Shown: positions 41,564-50,370 of the stretch, in pieces
How positions within the stretch are numbered: the first letter of the stretch is position 1
Layout: every line of letters begins with the position of its first letter
Assembly: GCF_023094165.1 (NCBI RefSeq)
Contig: NZ_JALMDK010000011.1
Coordinates: 1-64,000, forward strand
Direction: 5' to 3'
DNA: 64,000 nucleotides
Source of the DNA: Crossiella sp. S99.2
Lineage (GTDB): Bacteria; Actinomycetota; Actinomycetes; Mycobacteriales; Pseudonocardiaceae
Position numbers and translations under genes: made by a program
Notes under the pieces: generated by a model
Database searches by the model: none
Told to the model about the DNA's origin: nothing
Seen by the model: the letters and a program-made list of their open reading frames with translations, nothing else

Positions 41564-42541
41564 TCAGTCCGCCGGCGCCAGGCTCGCCCGGCGCAGGGCC
41601 GCCGCCGCCCGGTCCCGGATCTGCCCGGCCAGCCGCTCCGGCCGCTCCACGTGCACATCCCGCCCCAGCCCCAGCATCAGCCGGACCATCCAGGACTCGT
41701 CGGTGTAGCGCATCAGCACCCTGGCCCGCCCGTCGCCCAGCTCGGTGACCTCGTCCACCGGGTAGTACTCGGCCACCCAGCGCGCGTCCGTCTCCAGCAC
41801 CAGCATGGCCACGTGGTGGTCCGGCTCCGGCCGGTACAGCCCCTCGGAGACGTCGGTGGGTTCGGCGTGCGGCGGCGGGGTGGCCGGCTCGTCCAGCAGG
41901 GTCACCTCGTCGACGCGGTCCAGCCGGAACAGCCGGACGCCCTCGGCGCGGCGGCACCACGCCTCCAGGTAGCTGCGGCCGTCGACCAGCAGCAGGCGCA
42001 TCGGGTCGACCACCCGGTCGCTGATCTCGTCGCGGGAGATCGTGTAGTAGCGCAGCCGCACCGCCCGCCGCTCCTGCAACGCCTGCTGCAACGGCTCGCG
42101 CACCTCGGCGGTGGCCCGGCTCTCCCGGCCGGCCAGGCCGACCACCACACCCGCGGGCTGGGCCTGGCCCACCGCGGACTCGATCTTGGCCAGGGTCCGG
42201 CGCACCGCGTCCGTGTCGGCCACACCCGGGGTGTCGGCCAGCGCGCGCAACGCCACCAGCAGGGCGGTGGCCTCCTCGGCGGTCAGCCGCAGCGGCCGGT
42301 TCATGCCCGCGTCGTAGGTGACCGTGACGGTGTCCCCGTCGAAGGACAGGTCGATCAGGTCACCTGGCCCGTACCCGGGCAGCCCGCACATCCACAGCAG
42401 CTCCAGGTCCTTGCGCAGCTGCTGGGCGGTGACGCCGAAATCGGCCGCCGCCTCGGAGATCAGCACGCCCGGCCGGGCCAGGAAGTAGGGCACCAGGGAC
42501 AGCAGCCTGGGCAGCCGCTCGGTGGAGGAGGAGGCGGTCAT
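41564..42541 (-). CDS. pafC: WYL-domain transcriptional regulator PafC
   Basis: 325 residues. An N-terminal HTH (RLLSLVPYFLARPGVLISEAAADFGVTAQQLRKDLELL) is followed by a WYL domain (about 150-235, RAVRLRYYTISRD, RSYLEAWC) and a C-terminal WCX extension. PafC works as a heterodimer with PafB to activate the LexA-independent DNA-damage response in mycobacteria. The ATG at 42541 overlaps the pafB stop by four bases, so the two are coupled. It belongs to the block that also holds tatA, tatC and helY. Confidence 0.88.
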   Translation of the reverse strand: MTASSSTERLPRLLSLVPYFLARPGVLISEAAADFGVTAQQLRKDLELLWMCGLPGYGPGDLIDLSFDGDTVTVTYDAGMNRPLRLTAEEATALLVALRALADTPGVADTDAVRRTLAKIESAVGQAQPAGVVVGLAGRESRATAEVREPLQQALQERRAVRLRYYTISRDEISDRVVDPMRLLLVDGRSYLEAWCRRAEGVRLFRLDRVDEVTLLDEPATPPPHAEPTDVSEGLYRPEPDHHVAMLVLETDARWVAEYYPVDEVTELGDGRARVLMRYTDESWMVRLMLGLGRDVHVERPERLAGQIRDRAAAALRRASLAPAD

Positions 42542-43509
42542 CGGGCCTCCCCCGCCGCGCCGGCGAGGAGCTGGTGCACGTGCGCGCGCAGTGACTCCGG
42601 TTCCAGCACCACGACATCCGGCCCGTACCCGGCGATCCAGCTCGCCGCCGAGTTCGGGTACACCAGATCGATCTCCATCACCTCGCCGGTCTCGCCGTCC
42701 AGGTCCATCGTCTCCACCGCCTTGGCCCGCCGCCGCAACCCGTGCGCCCGGTCCAGCGCCACCCAGACCCGGGCCGGCGCCGACTGCGGCGCGGTGTCCT
42801 GGTCACCGGCGACGTAGTGCAGCAGGTCCACGCCCTCGGGCCGGCGCACCGCGCCGTCGCGGCCGGTGGCCTTGGGGATGCCGACCACCCTGGACAGCCG
42901 GAAGCACCGCGGCGCCGCCCGGTCCCGGTCCTGTCCGACCAGGTACCAGCGCCCGCGCCAGGACACCACGCCCCACGGCTCGACGGTGCGCCGTTCCGGT
43001 TCGGGCGCGCTCTGCTTGCGGTAGTCGAAGCCGACCACCCGCCCGGCGTGCACCGCGGCCAGCAGCGGCCCGAACGCGGGCTCGTTGGCCCGCACCTTGG
43101 GCTCCACGATCGAGGGCGCCGCCTGGTCCACGTCCACCCCGGCGGCCCGCAGCTTGACCAGAGCGCCGTGCGCGGCCCCGGTCAGCTCCGGCGACTCCCA
43201 CAGCCGCACGGCCAGGGCCACCGCGGCGGCCTCGTCCGGCTCCAGGTCGATCTCGCCCAGCTCGTAGTCGCGCCGCGCGATCCGGTAGCCCTCCGGGTCG
43301 AAGGCCGAGTGCCGCCCGGTCTCCAGCGGCACGCCCAGGTCGCGCAGTTCCGCTTTGTCCCGCTCGAACATGCGGAAGAAAGCTTCCTGGTTGGCCGCGT
43401 CGGTGTACCCGGGCACGATCGACCGGATCCGGTCGGCGGTCAGGTACTGCCGGGTCGACAGCAGGCAGAGGACCAGGTTCACCAGGCGTTCGGCGCGGGC
43501 AACGGACAC
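42538..43509 (-). CDS. pafB: WYL-domain transcriptional regulator PafB
   Basis: 323 residues, partner of PafC. The HTH is near 10-60 (RLVNLVLCLLSTRQYLTADRIRSIVPGY), and the WYL domain near 135-230 (AGRVVGFDYRKQSAPE, EPWGVVSWRGRWYLVGQD). GTG at 43509. In mycobacteria pafA usually precedes pafB; here pafA is 13.8 kb away. No ribosome site is obvious. Confidence 0.88.
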   Translation of the reverse strand: MSVARAERLVNLVLCLLSTRQYLTADRIRSIVPGYTDAANQEAFFRMFERDKAELRDLGVPLETGRHSAFDPEGYRIARRDYELGEIDLEPDEAAAVALAVRLWESPELTGAAHGALVKLRAAGVDVDQAAPSIVEPKVRANEPAFGPLLAAVHAGRVVGFDYRKQSAPEPERRTVEPWGVVSWRGRWYLVGQDRDRAAPRCFRLSRVVGIPKATGRDGAVRRPEGVDLLHYVAGDQDTAPQSAPARVWVALDRAHGLRRRAKAVETMDLDGETGEVMEIDLVYPNSAASWIAGYGPDVVVLEPESLRAHVHQLLAGAAGEAR

Positions 43510-43611
43510 CCGAAGCAGCTTACGGGTCCGCGCCAGTGCGCCGCGGCGAATGGGCCTTGTTCCTCCCTCGGGTGTGGTAGGTGCGTGCGCAAGGACCGGG
43601 TGGTGACCAGG

Positions 43612-44415
43612 TCAGCGGGTGCCGACGCCGATCAGCGAGGCCGCGTCCAGGTGGTCGATGCCCGCCGCGGCCAGCCGGTGGGTGAAGTCCGCGCGGACCC
43701 CCTCCACCTGCCGCTCGGTCAGGCCGGCCAACCGGGCCCGCATGCCGGTGCCGAGCACGAAGCTCCAGGCGAGCGCCGCGTCGATCGGGATGCTCAGCTC
43801 CACCCGCCGCACCTCGACCCCGGTCAGGCCCAGTCCGGCCAGCCAGCCGGTGAGCTTGTCCTCGGTGTTGATGCGCTGGGCGGCCAGGTTGACCGGTGAG
43901 TTGATCGGCAGCTCGGGCTTGTACACCCGGACCGCGTCGACCAGCTCGGAGCCGAAGCCCTCGGTGGCCGCGTCCGCCCAGGTGGTGATCACGACCTTGC
44001 CGCCGGGCCGGACCAGCGTGGCCAGCCGCCCGACCGCGGTGTCCATCTCGGGCAGGAAGAACACGCCGTAGGCGCATTGCAGCAGGTCGTAGGGCTCACC
44101 GTCGGGGGCTTCCCACACGGTCACGTCGGCCTCGAAGAACTCGGCCTGGCGGAGCCCGCGCCGGGCGGCGATCTTGGTGGCGTAGCCGAGCAGTTCGGCC
44201 GACAGGTCCAGCCCGTGCACCAGGCCCTGCTCGCCGACCAGTTCGGCGGCGGGCAGCGCGGAGGCGCCAGCCCCGCAGCACACGTCCAGCACCCGGTCGC
44301 CGGGTTCGAGCCCGCCCGCCTCCGCTGTCGCCGAGCCCATCGGGCCCCACAGCAGCGGCGACCAGTCCACGAACTCCGCCCGGCCCGCGTCGAACACCGC
44401 ACCCACATCGGTCAT
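43612..44415 (-). CDS. class I SAM-dependent methyltransferase
   Basis: 267 residues. Motif I is LDVCCGAGASALPAAELVG, followed by HGLDLSAELLGYA (the acidic SAM-contact residue) and YDLLQCAYGVFFLPEMD as motif II/III. The C-terminal part, with ITTWADAATEGFGSELVDAVR, resembles UbiE/Coq5-like small-molecule methyltransferases. ATG at 44415. It is divergent from the DGPF/ECF42 unit, so the 115-base spacer serves both. Substrate unknown. Confidence 0.83.
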   Translation of the reverse strand: MTDVGAVFDAGRAEFVDWSPLLWGPMGSATAEAGGLEPGDRVLDVCCGAGASALPAAELVGEQGLVHGLDLSAELLGYATKIAARRGLRQAEFFEADVTVWEAPDGEPYDLLQCAYGVFFLPEMDTAVGRLATLVRPGGKVVITTWADAATEGFGSELVDAVRVYKPELPINSPVNLAAQRINTEDKLTGWLAGLGLTGVEVRRVELSIPIDAALAWSFVLGTGMRARLAGLTERQVEGVRADFTHRLAAAGIDHLDAASLIGVGTR

Positions 44416-44448
44416 GAACCGATCTTGCCAAAAAAAGTCCGGCCATCG

Positions 44449-44475
44449 TGTCGAAGTCCGCCATCGCCGATCGAC
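44449..44475 (+). promoter_or_regulatory. candidate ECF42-type promoter upstream of the DGPF gene
   Basis: TGTCGA at 44449-44454 and CGAC at 44472-44475 are separated by 17 bases, 55 bases before the DGPF start. As I recall, ECF42 sigma factors of Streptomyces recognise TGTCGA at -35 and CG(A/T)C at -10, and they control their own DGPF gene. The match and position support autoregulation by the adjacent sigma factor, but the recalled motif needs checking. Confidence 0.5.
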
Positions 44476-44530
44476 GCCCGGGTAGAACGAGGTCGCCACG
44501 ATCTCGGCAACCACGACGAAGGAGACGGCA

Positions 44531-44953
44531 ATGCGTTTCATGGTTCTGGTCAAGGCCAGCGAGGACACCGAGGCCGGCGTGATGCCCGCCGAGGCGGACC
44601 TGGCCGCGATGGGCCGCTACAACGAGGAACTGGTCAAGGCGGGCGTGCTGCTCGCGGGCGAGGGCCTGCACCCGAGTTCGAACGGCGTCCGGGTCGCCTT
44701 CGACGGCGAGCAGCGCACCGTGATCGACGGCCCGTTCGCCGAGACCAAGGAGCTGCTCGCCGGGTTCTGGCTGCTGGAGGTCGGCTCCCGGGAAGAGATC
44801 ATCGAATGGGTCAAGCGGGCCCCGATGGAGAGCGGCCAGCTGGAGATCCGCCAGGTGTTCACCGAGGAGGACTTCGGCGACGCCTTCACCCCCGAACTGC
44901 GGGAGCAGGAGGCGCGGCTGCGCGCGCAGGTGGAGGAGCAGCAGGGCAGCTGA
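44531..44953 (+). CDS. YCII/DGPF-domain protein partner of ECF42 sigma
   Basis: 140 residues of the YCII-related fold with the name-giving DGPF in VIDGPFAETKELLAGFWLLEV. It begins MRFMVLVKASEDTEAG and ends in a charged helix. Such proteins are almost always encoded next to ECF42 sigma factors and are among their targets; their biochemical role is unclear. GAAGGAGACGGCA precedes the ATG at 44531. The sigma gene starts 51 bases after its stop. Confidence 0.9.
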   Translation: MRFMVLVKASEDTEAGVMPAEADLAAMGRYNEELVKAGVLLAGEGLHPSSNGVRVAFDGEQRTVIDGPFAETKELLAGFWLLEVGSREEIIEWVKRAPMESGQLEIRQVFTEEDFGDAFTPELREQEARLRAQVEEQQGS

Positions 44954-45004
44954 TCCCGCCGCTCTGGTTGCCTCGTCATGGCGGGCCTGCTCTGATGACC
45001 CGCC

Positions 45005-46261
45005 ATGACGGCAACCCAGGCCCATCGGGCCGTCGAGGCGGTGTGGCGGATCGAGTCCGCGCGAGTGGTGGCCGGGCTCGCGCGGCTGGTCCGGGATGTC
45101 GGACTGGCCGAGGAACTCGCCCAGGACGCGCTGGTCGCCGCGCTGGAGCAGTGGCCTGCCGAGGGCGTGCCGCGTAACCCGGGCGCCTGGCTGATGGCCG
45201 CCGGGCGCAACCGGGCGATCGACCTGATCCGCCGCAACGAGAACTACCGGCGCAAGCTCGCCGAGGTCGGCCGCGCGCTGGAGACCGGGCAGGAGCCCGA
45301 CCTCGCCGCCGCGCTGGCGGAGGACATCCAGGACGACCTGCTGCGCCTGCTCTTCACCGCCTGCCACCCGGTGCTGTCCACCGAAGGCCGGGTCGCGCTG
45401 ACCCTGCGCCTGCTCGGCGGCCTGAGCACCAAGGAGATCGCGCGGGCGTTCCTGGTGGCCGAGCCGACCGTGGCGCAGCGGATCTCGCGGGCGAAGAAGA
45501 CCCTCAGCACGGCGAAGGTGCCCTTCGAGACACCGCGGGGCGCCGAGCGCGCGGCCCGGCTGTCCTCGGTGCTGGAGGTCATCTACCTGGTGTTCAACGA
45601 GGGCTATTCGGCGACCGCGGGCGAGGACTGGCTGCGCCCTGAGCTGTGTGCGGAGGCGCTGCGGCTGGGCCGGGTGCTGGCCGGGCTGGCGCCCGCCGAG
45701 GCCGAGGTGCACGGACTGGTGGCGCTGATGGAGATCCAGGCCTCCCGCAACCGGGCCAGGGTCGGTCCGGACGGGTCGCCGGTGCTGCTGCTGGAGCAGG
45801 ACCGGGCCCGCTGGGACCGGCTGCTGATCGGCCGCGGCCTGGCGGCGCTGGAACGCGCGGAACAGCTCGGCCATCCGCGCGGCCCCTACACCGTGCAGGC
45901 CGCGATCGCCGCGTGTCACGCGCGAGCGCGCACCGCCGAGGAGACCGACTGGATCCGCATCGCCGCGCAGTACCAGGCGCTGGCCCTGCTCACCCCGTCG
46001 CCGGTGGTGGAGCTGAACCGCGCGGTGGCGCTGGGCATGGCCTTCGGACCGGCGACCGGCCTGGAGCTGGTGGACCAGCTCAGCGAGGTGCCCGCACTGC
46101 GGAACTACCACCGGCTGCCGAGCGTAAAAGCCGATCTCCTGGCCAAGCTGGGCCGCCACGACGAAGCGCGGACGGAGTTCCTGCGCGCGGCGGAGCTGAC
46201 GGAGAACACCAGGGAACGAGCCCTGCTACTCGACCGGGCGAATGCCCTGCCCTCGATTTGA
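45005..46261 (+). CDS. ECF42-group sigma factor with C-terminal TPR-like extension
   Basis: 418 residues, about twice a normal ECF sigma. Sigma region 2 is at 20-85 (RLVRDVGLAEELAQDALVAALEQW, NPGAWLMAAGRNRAIDLIRR). Region 4 is at about 115-180 (LTLRLLGGLSTKEIARAFLVAEPTVAQRISRAKK). The remaining 230 residues form the helical extension of this group (GPYTVQAAIAACHARA, PSPVVELNRAVALGMAFGP, RHDEARTEFLRAAEL). There is no anti-sigma gene; the extension is thought to be required for activity. ATG at 45005. Preceded by its DGPF partner. Confidence 0.93.
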   Translation: MTATQAHRAVEAVWRIESARVVAGLARLVRDVGLAEELAQDALVAALEQWPAEGVPRNPGAWLMAAGRNRAIDLIRRNENYRRKLAEVGRALETGQEPDLAAALAEDIQDDLLRLLFTACHPVLSTEGRVALTLRLLGGLSTKEIARAFLVAEPTVAQRISRAKKTLSTAKVPFETPRGAERAARLSSVLEVIYLVFNEGYSATAGEDWLRPELCAEALRLGRVLAGLAPAEAEVHGLVALMEIQASRNRARVGPDGSPVLLLEQDRARWDRLLIGRGLAALERAEQLGHPRGPYTVQAAIAACHARARTAEETDWIRIAAQYQALALLTPSPVVELNRAVALGMAFGPATGLELVDQLSEVPALRNYHRLPSVKADLLAKLGRHDEARTEFLRAAELTENTRERALLLDRANALPSI

Positions 46262-46288
46262 CATCCTTCATGAACATCAGGCTATATT
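46258..46288 (+). promoter_or_regulatory. housekeeping-type promoter with leaderless start for the SRPBCC gene
   Basis: TTGACA (46258-46263) overlaps the stop of the sigma gene, and TATATT (46283-46288) follows 19 bases later. Only six bases separate it from the ATG at 46295, so the mRNA should begin at or near the start codon. The stretch is AT-rich against a high-GC background. Confidence 0.6.
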
Positions 46289-46294
46289 ACTGCC

Positions 46295-47257
46295 ATGGCA
46301 ATTACAAGTGGCTCGTTGAATCCGAACCCGGCGCGTCCCGTCCTGCGGTTCGAGCGCCGGCTGCGGCATGCGCCGGAGAAGGTCTGGGCGACGGTGACCG
46401 ATCCGGCTCACCTGAAGCACTGGTTCCCGGTCGAGGTCCACGCGGAGCAGCGCATCGGCGCGCCCATAACGTTCATCTACCCGGGCGCTGAGGCGCCACC
46501 GGGCAGTGGCGAGATCCTGGAGTTCGACCCACCCCGAGTGTTCGCCTTCACCTGGAAAGACGCAAACTCGCAGGACACGGCGGTTTTGCGGTTCGAGCTG
46601 GTGCCCGCGGACGAGGGCTGCCTGCTGGTGTTCACCCATGCCCTCGGCGGTCCGGGAGACCTGCTCGCCACCGCCCGCCACGCGGCGGGCTGGGACGGCC
46701 AGCTGGACGTCATGGAGGGGGTTTTAGCAGGCCACGCGGTCGAGTCCACCAGGAAGGACTGGTTCCACCGAGCCGAGCACTACGTCGAGGAGTTTGGGAT
46801 CGCCACTGGCGAGTGCGCGGCAATGGCTGACGGCTTCGAGATCCGGGTCCAGCGCGACCTGATTCACTCGAAAGAGAAGGTGTGGGCGCAACTAACCGAG
46901 GACGACCCAGCCGTCCTGGGCGCCACTCCCCCGTTGCGTGCCACCCACGGCTACCAGCCCGCCGGCCTGGTCACCGAGCTGGCCGCCCCGGACACCCTGG
47001 CCTACACCTGGCTGCACGAGGACGCGCCGGCCGGCGTGGTCCGCTGGCAGCTGACGCCCCAGGCCTTCGGCTCCCTGCTCACCGTCACCCAGACCATCCC
47101 GGCCGGGTTGGCCGACCTGCGCGCGGTCACCCTGGCCGCCTGGCAAACCCACCTGGAACTGTTCTTCGCCGCCCTGTTCGGCGACATCCGCTGCCCCTGG
47201 CCCACCGAGCGCACCGAGGAGCTACGCCGGCGCTACGCCACAACCCTGGAGTCCTGA
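46295..47257 (+). CDS. double SRPBCC (AHSA1-like) domain protein
   Basis: 320 residues containing two START/Bet v1-like domains in tandem. Domain 1 (about 18-165) begins FERRLRHAPEKVWATVTDPAHLKHWFPVE. Domain 2 (about 170-320) begins VQRDLIHSKEKVWAQLTEDDP and includes DTLAYTWLHEDAPAGVVRWQLTP. Each has a hydrophobic cavity for a ligand. Proteins of this family occur often beside sigma-ECF or ArsR regulators. ATG at 46295. Ligand unknown. It has its own promoter, so it may be outside the sigma operon. Confidence 0.85.
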   Translation: MAITSGSLNPNPARPVLRFERRLRHAPEKVWATVTDPAHLKHWFPVEVHAEQRIGAPITFIYPGAEAPPGSGEILEFDPPRVFAFTWKDANSQDTAVLRFELVPADEGCLLVFTHALGGPGDLLATARHAAGWDGQLDVMEGVLAGHAVESTRKDWFHRAEHYVEEFGIATGECAAMADGFEIRVQRDLIHSKEKVWAQLTEDDPAVLGATPPLRATHGYQPAGLVTELAAPDTLAYTWLHEDAPAGVVRWQLTPQAFGSLLTVTQTIPAGLADLRAVTLAAWQTHLELFFAALFGDIRCPWPTERTEELRRRYATTLES

Positions 47258-47431
47258 CCCAGCCAAATCCCCGACCCTGACGCCGCCAGCCCGCCCCAGC
47301 CGGGCGTCGCCCTGACCCACCACCCGGCGCTCAGCCACCCGGCACCCGGTACCAGTGCCCGGAAAGCCGCGCTCCGGATCGCCCGGCTGGCGGCCGGCGG
47401 TTCCCCATCCCCGACCCACCGCACCGCCGGG

Positions 47432-48715
47432 TCACCGCACCTCCGACTCCGGCACCACCCGTCCACCGCACGCGTCCACGAACACCTGCTCCGGCCCGCC
47501 CCCGGCCGGGACCAGGCCCAGCGCCCACAGCGGCGTCCACCGCGCACCGACCCGGCGGGCCACCAGTTCGCCCCTGGCGACCTGCCGTCCGGGCCGGGCG
47601 GCGGTGGCGGCCGCTTCGGCGCGGGGCTGGTCGACCGTCACCGGGCACAGGTCCGGGGTCGGTGTCCGGGCGGTGCTGAACTGCACCAGTCCGCCGTTCC
47701 GATCAAGAAGGAGGTCTGCCCGCAGCGGCAACAACACCCCGTCCTTGCGCTGGCGCCAGCTGGCCGAGAAGTCGCCGCCGGCGACCGGTGCGACCCGGAG
47801 TTCCGCGCCGAGGACCCACGGGAAGTAGCTCTGCGCCCGCCGGATCGCGATGTCCTTGGCCGCGGTCGCGTCCACCGGCGCCGTGGCCGGGGTCAGTGGC
47901 GGGGTGAACTCGGCCGCGGTGACCTCGCCGGAGGGCCAGTCCAGGTGCACGATGCCGCGGTTGGCGGCGCCGGTGGTCAGGGCGGCGATCAGCAGGGTCT
48001 GGCCGTCGGCGCGGCGGATCTCGCGGAGCTGGTGGCCGCCGTCCGGGCCGAGGAACTTCCGCGCGGTCTCGCGCAGCAGGTCCGCCTGCTCCCGGCTGGC
48101 ATTGGCCTGTTCCGGCAGGGGTTCGTCCACGGCGGGGCGCACCAGCACCACGACGAGGGTGGCCACCGCGACCAGCCCGGCCCCGGCCACCACCCACGGG
48201 GTCCGCCGGAACCGCACCCCGGTGTCTCGCCGGAAACCGGTGGCGACCCCGCCCAGCACCGCACCGACCAGCACCCCGAGGAGGTTGGCCAGCAGCAGAT
48301 CCGAGTCACAGGCCCGGCCCAGCGCGGGTACCAGCGCATGGGTCAGTCCCAGCGCGGCCACCCCGATCGCACCCAGCGCCAGGGTGACCCAGAACCGCCG
48401 GAACACCAGCACCGTGGCCAGCCCGATCGGCACGAACAACGCCAGGCCGAGCACGCCCGCGGTGGACAGCGACGCGTCCACCGACGGCACCGCGACCCGG
48501 CACGTGCCGAAGGAGCCCGTCCCCGCCCGCACCGGCGTCAGCGTGGTCGCCACCACCAGCGCGCCCGAGACCCCGAGCAGCAACACCGCCCACCACCGCG
48601 CCCGCCCGGCCCGGCCCAGCAACCAGCCCAGCACCGCGAACACCACGGCCAGGCCGCCGAACACCGGCAGGGCATAGGGCTGAGCCCACAAGAAGGCGCC
48701 GATCACACCCGGCAT
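47432..48715 (-). CDS. VanZ-like membrane protein with extracytoplasmic domain
   Basis: 427 residues. The N-terminal 165 contain four or five membrane helices with the VanZ pattern (TTLTPVRAGTGSFG, SLSTAGVLGLALFVPIGLATVLVFRR, CDSDLLLANLLGVLVGAVLGG). Another helix is near 172-192. An extracytoplasmic domain of about 230 residues follows, with the last Cys pair around DLCPVT and FVDACGG. VanZ family members lower teicoplanin sensitivity in enterococci, but most actinobacterial ones are uncharacterised. ATG at 48715; the left end of the IS element lies just upstream and may have displaced the original promoter. Confidence 0.75.
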   Translation of the reverse strand: MPGVIGAFLWAQPYALPVFGGLAVVFAVLGWLLGRAGRARWWAVLLLGVSGALVVATTLTPVRAGTGSFGTCRVAVPSVDASLSTAGVLGLALFVPIGLATVLVFRRFWVTLALGAIGVAALGLTHALVPALGRACDSDLLLANLLGVLVGAVLGGVATGFRRDTGVRFRRTPWVVAGAGLVAVATLVVVLVRPAVDEPLPEQANASREQADLLRETARKFLGPDGGHQLREIRRADGQTLLIAALTTGAANRGIVHLDWPSGEVTAAEFTPPLTPATAPVDATAAKDIAIRRAQSYFPWVLGAELRVAPVAGGDFSASWRQRKDGVLLPLRADLLLDRNGGLVQFSTARTPTPDLCPVTVDQPRAEAAATAARPGRQVARGELVARRVGARWTPLWALGLVPAGGGPEQVFVDACGGRVVPESEVR

Positions 48716-48799
48716 CCTGCCCTACCTTCGCTCCGCGCAAGCCCGTCCTTCAGGGCGAGGATGGTCGATCCTTGTGTGTCCGGCTCGCGTGGCGGGCCG

Positions 48800-49166
48800 T
48801 CATACCGGACGGCGCTGGTTCTCCACGTACTGCCGGATGATCGACAGCGGCGCGCCGCCACCGGAGGCGGCGAAGTAGGAGGGGGACAGAGGTGGTCGCG
48901 GTGGGTGCGGGCCCTGTATCGCTGCCGCAGGCGAGGCGAGGACGGACCCTGGAGGCTGTTCACCAGCCGGGACACCGCGGCTTGGGGCGGGTACTCGACC
49001 AGGAGATGTACGTGGTCGTCTTCCCCGTTGCACTCGACCAAGACTGCCCCGAGATCGGCACACACCTTGTCAAAGACCTCGCGCAGGACGTCATGGTGTT
49101 CTCCAGTGAGCACGCCACGCCGATACCTGGTCACGAAGACCACTACGTCATACTGATCTTTGTGCA
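48800..49166 (-). pseudogene. tnpA: Y1 tyrosine transposase TnpA, frameshifted
   Basis: Reading on the minus strand, the first frame gives VVVFVTRYRRGVLTGEH, then NGEDDHVHLLVEYPPQ (the HUH metal motif HVH) and SRLVNSLQG, and continues to THRDHL. The sequence then should read WSPSYFAASGGGAPLSIIRQYVENQ, including the catalytic Tyr, but this part is in another frame. One base (a C on the plus strand) is missing at about 48887, within the conserved Trp codon. No good start codon precedes the first frame. A non-functional gene or a sequencing error are both possible. The HUH and Tyr residues are otherwise intact. Confidence 0.85.
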
Positions 49167-50370
49167 GGCCAGGTATCGCTACCGCATCGAGCCCAACCAG
49201 GCTCAGCAAGCGATGCTGGCACGCACGTTCGGGTCTGCCCGGGTGGTGTTCAACGACGCCATCAGGTGCCGTGACGAGGCATACCGGGCCGGGGAGAAGA
49301 TCACGCCGACCGAGGTGCAGCGGCGGGTGATCACCGAAGCCAAGACCAGCGAGCAGCGTGGCTGGTTGTCCGAGGTCGCCTCGGTGGCACTGGTCCAGTC
49401 CGTTCGGGACGCGCATCGGGCGTTTGTGAACTTCTTCGACTCGGTGCAGGGGCGTCGCCGGGGTCGGAAGGTCGGTCGACCGAGGTTCAAGTCCCGCAAG
49501 GACAGTCGGCAGTCCTTTCGCCTCACCCGCAACGGTTTCAGTCTTGGCTGCGACGGTCGGCTGTATCTGGCCAAGATCGGGGAGGTGCGGGTGCGGTGGT
49601 CCCGCGATCTACCCTCGCAACCGTCGTCGGTCACGATCATCCGCGAGCCGGACGGGCACTGCTACGCCTCCTTCGTGGTCGAGGTCGAGCCCACGCCGCT
49701 GCCGCCGGTCGAGCAAGAGGCGGGACTCGACCTCGGTATCGCGCGGCTGGCGACCATCGCCGACACGACCGGTCGCCGCACGGATGTGGCCAACCCGAAG
49801 CACCTGGCTCGCAAACAACGCAAGCTGGCCCGCTTGGAGCGGGAGAAGGCCCGCCGCGCCCGGGGTGGCAGGAATCGGGCCAAGACGCGGCGGAAAGTCG
49901 CTATACAGCACGGCAAGGTCTCTCGTGCGCGGCGGGACTATCACCACAAGCAGGCCCTCACACTGGTCCGCGAGAACCAAGCGGTCTATGTGGAGGATCT
50001 GAACATCGTGGGGATGGTCCGTAACCGGCGGCTGGCGCGAGCGATCCACGACGCTGGATGGGCACAATTCGTCCGGCTGATCCAGGAGACGGCCCAACGC
50101 CACGGCCGCACAGTGCACACCGTGGATCGGTGGTATCCCTCCAGCAAGAAATGTTCGGCGTGCGGGCACGTCATGGACGTGATGCCGTTGCAGGTCCGCA
50201 CGTGGAGTTGTCCGGTGTGTGGCGTGGTCCACGACCGGGACCACAACGCCGCGATCAACATCTTGGCCGCCGGGCGGGCGGACAAGCACAACGCCTGTGG
50301 AGCCGGTGTCAGCCCTCCCTGTGGGGAGGCAGTCGGTGCGGAAGCAGGAAGCATCCCGGACGTGGCGTAG
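49162..50370 (+). CDS. tnpB: TnpB RNA-guided nuclease (IS200/IS605 accessory)
   Basis: 402 residues from a GTG at 49162, opening MQARYRYRIEPNQAQQAMLARTFG. A longer upstream frame is only the antisense of tnpA. The RuvC residues are all present: Asp in GLDLGIARLATI, Glu in VYVEDLNIVGM and Asp in VHDRDHNAAINI. The C4 zinc finger is CSACGHV...CPVCGVV between the last two. The arginine-rich NRAKTRRKVAIQHGKVSRARRDYHHKQ matches TnpB helices. TnpB proteins cut DNA next to a short target motif using a guide RNA from the right end. Gene is intact although tnpA is broken. Confidence 0.9.
   Translation: MQARYRYRIEPNQAQQAMLARTFGSARVVFNDAIRCRDEAYRAGEKITPTEVQRRVITEAKTSEQRGWLSEVASVALVQSVRDAHRAFVNFFDSVQGRRRGRKVGRPRFKSRKDSRQSFRLTRNGFSLGCDGRLYLAKIGEVRVRWSRDLPSQPSSVTIIREPDGHCYASFVVEVEPTPLPPVEQEAGLDLGIARLATIADTTGRRTDVANPKHLARKQRKLARLEREKARRARGGRNRAKTRRKVAIQHGKVSRARRDYHHKQALTLVRENQAVYVEDLNIVGMVRNRRLARAIHDAGWAQFVRLIQETAQRHGRTVHTVDRWYPSSKKCSACGHVMDVMPLQVRTWSCPVCGVVHDRDHNAAINILAAGRADKHNACGAGVSPPCGEAVGAEAGSIPDVA

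Noticed and set aside
48892..49161. Longer TnpB reading from 48892
   Set aside because: This part is antisense to the tnpA coding sequence and has no TnpB similarity; the GTG at 49162 fits the family N-terminus.
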